This document shows, in pieces, positions 62,610 through 64,000 of a DNA stretch of 64,000 bases. The position numbers and the translations under genes were made by a program. A model generated the notes under the pieces. It saw nothing but the letters and a program-made list of their open reading frames with translations, made no database searches and was not told where the DNA came from. The stretch is from Amaurobius ferox (taxonomy: Eukaryota > Arthropoda > Arachnida > Araneae > Amaurobiidae), in assembly GCA_951213105.1 (NCBI GenBank), contig OX578134.1:141114706-141178705 (forward strand), in the 5' to 3' direction. Position 1 is the stretch's first letter. Each line of letters begins with the position of its first letter.

Positions 62610-63305
62610 TATTACTTTTCTTATATACATAATGTATAAGGAAAGTATTGTGACGGGGTCGAAAATTCAAATTCGAGTTTTCGACGGGAGAGCACGTTTC
62701 AAGCATTCCTGATCACGAATCGAACATTTTTGAGGTGGTGTCCGTGTGTATGTGTGAATCTGTGGAGACGATATCTCACGAACGAATAGAACGATACGAA
62801 TGAAATTTGGAACAAAAATCACAATCCGTAAACACTGGAAGTCTATTGTTTTTATACGCAATTGAATGTTCAGAATTAATTAATGTTCGATAAATTTGGT
62901 GACATCAGTCTCGTGAATTTAGCTCGTTCCATTCATGAAAAAGATACTTGGAGTCATACTTTTGTATTTGAACGTCAATAGTCATTTATCTGCTGTAAGA
63001 ATAACTCATTTCTTCGTCCATAACGCTTAGCGAGATTTTGGCGACGAATTTGGTGAAACGTCGCCAACTTGGTCACTTTTTTAATTAACGAAAAACTCGC
63101 CAAATGGATAAAAATGACGCTAAATCAATGATGGCTCATTGATGATGACGATATGGAAAATGACGACTCATTGACGAAAATTCATTATCTTGGATCTTGG
63201 AAAGAATATAAATAACAACTATACAAATAACCTATTTTTTACTGTAAAAGTAGTGAATTCATTGCAATATAATGAAAATCATGTGCTATCCGCATCAGAT
63301 TTTCT
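62610..63305 (+). repeat. Dispersed repeat family B, copy 5, internally deleted
   Basis: Start palindrome at about 62618-62645, TTCGACGGGAGAGCACGTTT (62679-62698), short TG tract, then a deletion near 62880 that joins the first third to the GGCGAC-rich 3' block (63030-63100). The end reads TATAATGAAAATCATGTGCT. Confidence 0.75.
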
Positions 63306-64000
63306 ATGAATGCATTCAGGAGGGTGCACAGATATTATTTATTTAGGAAAATTTATTTAGTGAAATATTCTGAATAAAATTAAAATTAACAACCCTTTTT
63401 ATTTACAATGTTACTTCTACGTACAATTAAAAGTCTAAATTAAATATGCAGAGTGTTTACTGAAAGTTAACACATATAATTTTAATAATTTTATGTATAT
63501 CTCGTGGAGGCAGATTTCTAAACTACGCGTATGAAAGTCGGTATAAAATCAGAACAGTTTCTTTAGAAAACAAAATTTCCAAACTGTAAGAACACGTGAA
63601 ATACTTATGTCCCATATACTTATTTATATAAAATTACTTTTTACTTTGAATGCGTTATGTCAAGTACATGTCAACATCTATAAAAAATAGTTTTATTCAC
63701 TACAGGAAATAACAAATATCATATTTCTGTTTTGAAAAGTAAGGTTTTTTAAATTTCCTAACATAAAGTCAATGAAAAATCATATATTAATGAGTTGCTA
63801 CTGTAACTAATGGAGCAAATGCATCACTACTTGATAAAACAATCATGCTGCCATTCCTGTAATGAAATATTCATTACTATCATTTACATACCACTTATGT
63901 CTTTATATCTATCAAAAATCATCTCATGATAGCGAACAATGAAAGTAAACCGTAGAAGGAAATGTTAAACAGTACTTTTCTTTTACTTCCACACGTATAA
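63306..64000. other. AT-rich sequence with the second family F unit (63848-63960)
   Basis: No gene visible; the direct repeat partner of 62085-62170 is the only structure seen. Confidence 0.45.

Overview
This is eukaryotic, very AT-rich, repeat-dominated DNA with almost no host coding sequence. The element repertoire is what I would expect of an arachnid, most likely a spider: Naiad-type Penelope-like retroelements (PLEs) with a GIY-YIG nuclease in front of the reverse transcriptase (RT), in-frame UGA codons in their RTs, many Tc1/mariner copies, and SINEs with 5S rRNA or tRNA heads. The organism call is inference. There is no prokaryotic gene organisation, CRISPR array or operon.

Layout. 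0.9-5.8 kb: two Naiad copies fused head to head and lying between (TA)n tracts. 6.0-10.0 kb: a 4-kb Tc1-like transposon inserted in (TA)n and split by a second DNA transposon with long terminal inverted repeats. 10.1-20 kb: copies of dispersed repeat families A and B, an LTR-like block, a second 5'-truncated Naiad ending in a 114-bp (TA)n tract, a 5S-headed SINE with target-site duplications, and a 348-bp-period tandem array carrying CRE-like and E-box-like sites. 20-28 kb: more family B copies, a mariner-like transposon interrupted by a family B relative, and a complete but decayed Tc1 element. 28-39 kb: family E, tandem family D, a third Naiad 3' fragment and a 5' Tc1 fragment. 39.6-54 kb: six minus-strand family A units spaced 2-3.4 kb apart (perhaps an old segmental array), a solo-LTR-like insertion and a long-TIR Tc1 pseudogene. 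54-64 kb: low-information DNA, a tRNA-headed SINE sharing its body with the 5S SINE, the only convincing host exon (a phase 1-1 fibronectin type III exon, minus strand), and a GC-rich family E copy.

Most of the window therefore reads as intron or intergenic DNA around one exon of an adhesion-type FN3 protein. The most interesting material is the Naiad system: a permuted GIY-YIG/CxC/RT architecture, head-to-head insertion into microsatellites, and UGA codons that interrupt otherwise conserved RT frames. One UGA stands exactly where the sister arm has a cysteine codon, which fits the selenocysteine-containing Naiads reported from spiders. All copies here are decayed, so they are fossils of the system rather than active genes.
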